Shown one piece after another: positions 5,681-6,189 of a DNA stretch of 6,189 nucleotides. The DNA is taken from assembly GCA_030599055.1 (NCBI GenBank), contig JAUVOS010000154.1, positions 1-6,189 on the forward strand, in the 5' to 3' direction. Position 1 is the first letter of the stretch, and every line of letters begins with the position of its first letter. Position numbers and translations under genes: made by a program. Origin of the DNA: Lutibacter sp. (lineage in GTDB: Bacteria > Bacteroidota > Bacteroidia > Flavobacteriales > Flavobacteriaceae). The notes below the pieces were generated by a model that saw nothing but the letters and a program-made list of their open reading frames with translations, searched no databases and was not told the origin of the DNA.

Positions 5681-6189
5681 AAGCGTTTGTCTATTTCATC
5701 TATGGTTATGGTAGTAAAACAAGCCTTTCCAAAGGGCGAAATGTTTGGTTCTTTACACGTAAATAAAGTGTTTAACATCTCTTCTTGTTCTTTTTGATTG
5801 AGTCTTTTTCCTGTTTTAATAGCTGTACTTCTCGCTAATATTTTTGCGATATAATCGACTCGACTAAAACTCACATTAGGAATATCATCGTTTTTATCGG
5901 CAATCAATTCTTTAAAAATCCTTTCTATTTCGCTTTCTTCAACCTGAGAAGGCACACCACTAACAACAATCTTTTCCTTTGTAAAGGTTGTAAATTGAAA
6001 GCCACTACTCTTTATATCCTCTTGCAATTCCAGTAATAACAGCATATCCGGAGCATCAAATTTCAATTGAATCGGAAACAATAACTGTTGACTTGTCGCC
6101 TCTCCAACGGTCATTTTTGTTAAAAATTCCTCATACAAAATACGTTGATGTGCTCTATTTTGGTGAATAAAAACCATTCCTGATTTGAT
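5677..6189 (-). CDS. mutL: DNA mismatch repair protein MutL, C-terminal part (5' end outside the window)
   Basis: MutL links MutS mismatch recognition to downstream strand removal. Only the C-terminal dimerisation domain is visible. The frame stays open through the right edge (codons for Ile-Lys-Ser-Gly precede the first visible Met), so that Met is internal and the N-terminal ATPase domain lies outside. The segment IHQNRAHQRILYEEF (6121-6168) corresponds to the DQHAAHERILYE region that opens the MutL C-terminal domain, and CKEPNISPFGKA (5722-5757) to the EPxxCPHGRP region near the end of the protein. In both, residues needed for the metal-dependent nicking activity of many MutL proteins are changed: Asp to His, Glu to Gln, and CPHGRP to SPFGKA. 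This copy may therefore lack endonuclease activity, or the change may be typical of its lineage. The end overlaps the rhomboid start by 4 bases. Confidence 0.88.
   Translation of the reverse strand: MKSGMVFIHQNRAHQRILYEEFLTKMTVGEATSQQLLFPIQLKFDAPDMLLLLELQEDIKSSGFQFTTFTKEKIVVSGVPSQVEESEIERIFKELIADKNDDIPNVSFSRVDYIAKILARSTAIKTGKRLNQKEQEEMLNTLFTCKEPNISPFGKACFTTITIDEIDKRL

Overview
The window reads as a stretch of chromosome from a member of the Bacteroidota, most likely Flavobacteriaceae. The evidence is a low G+C content, Bacteroidota-type -7 promoter elements (TAnnTTTG), the short (about 350-residue) form of MenE, a two-domain SppA, and a mutL gene coupled to a rhomboid protease gene. All six genes lie on the minus strand, so transcription runs from the right edge to the left edge.

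From right to left (the direction of transcription) there is: the 3' part of mutL (mismatch repair), cut by the window edge; a rhomboid intramembrane serine protease whose start overlaps the mutL stop by 4 bases; sppA, a membrane-anchored signal-peptide peptidase with its own probable promoter; rfbB, a dTDP-glucose 4,6-dehydratase for dTDP-deoxysugar supply, starting at TTG; menE, the o-succinylbenzoate-CoA ligase of menaquinone synthesis, also starting at TTG and with a probable promoter; and, 7 bases after menE, a 164-residue membrane protein that looks like the N-terminal piece of a DUF4153-family protein. The genes are housekeeping functions from different pathways. Only mutL/rhomboid and menE/DUF4153 show tight operon spacing.

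The unusual content is between genes. All three larger intergenic gaps (1741-1888, 2936-3028, 4784-4930) are largely built of degenerate tandem repeats with a strict 7-base period. The unit differs from gap to gap, but words are shared (TCGGTTG, AGTATA, GTTAAC). The arrays start in or directly beside the stop codon of the upstream gene, and in one case run up to the TTG start of rfbB. In the rhomboid-sppA gap two arrays face each other and can fold into a long imperfect hairpin.

The left end (1-188) has no convincing gene. It contains three perfectly complementary segment pairs (20 base pairs within 53 bases, 11-63) arranged as an H-type pseudoknot closed by an outer stem. It sits just beyond the point where the DUF4153-like gene stops early. 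This could be an unannotated structured RNA or the end of an inserted element; I cannot name it.
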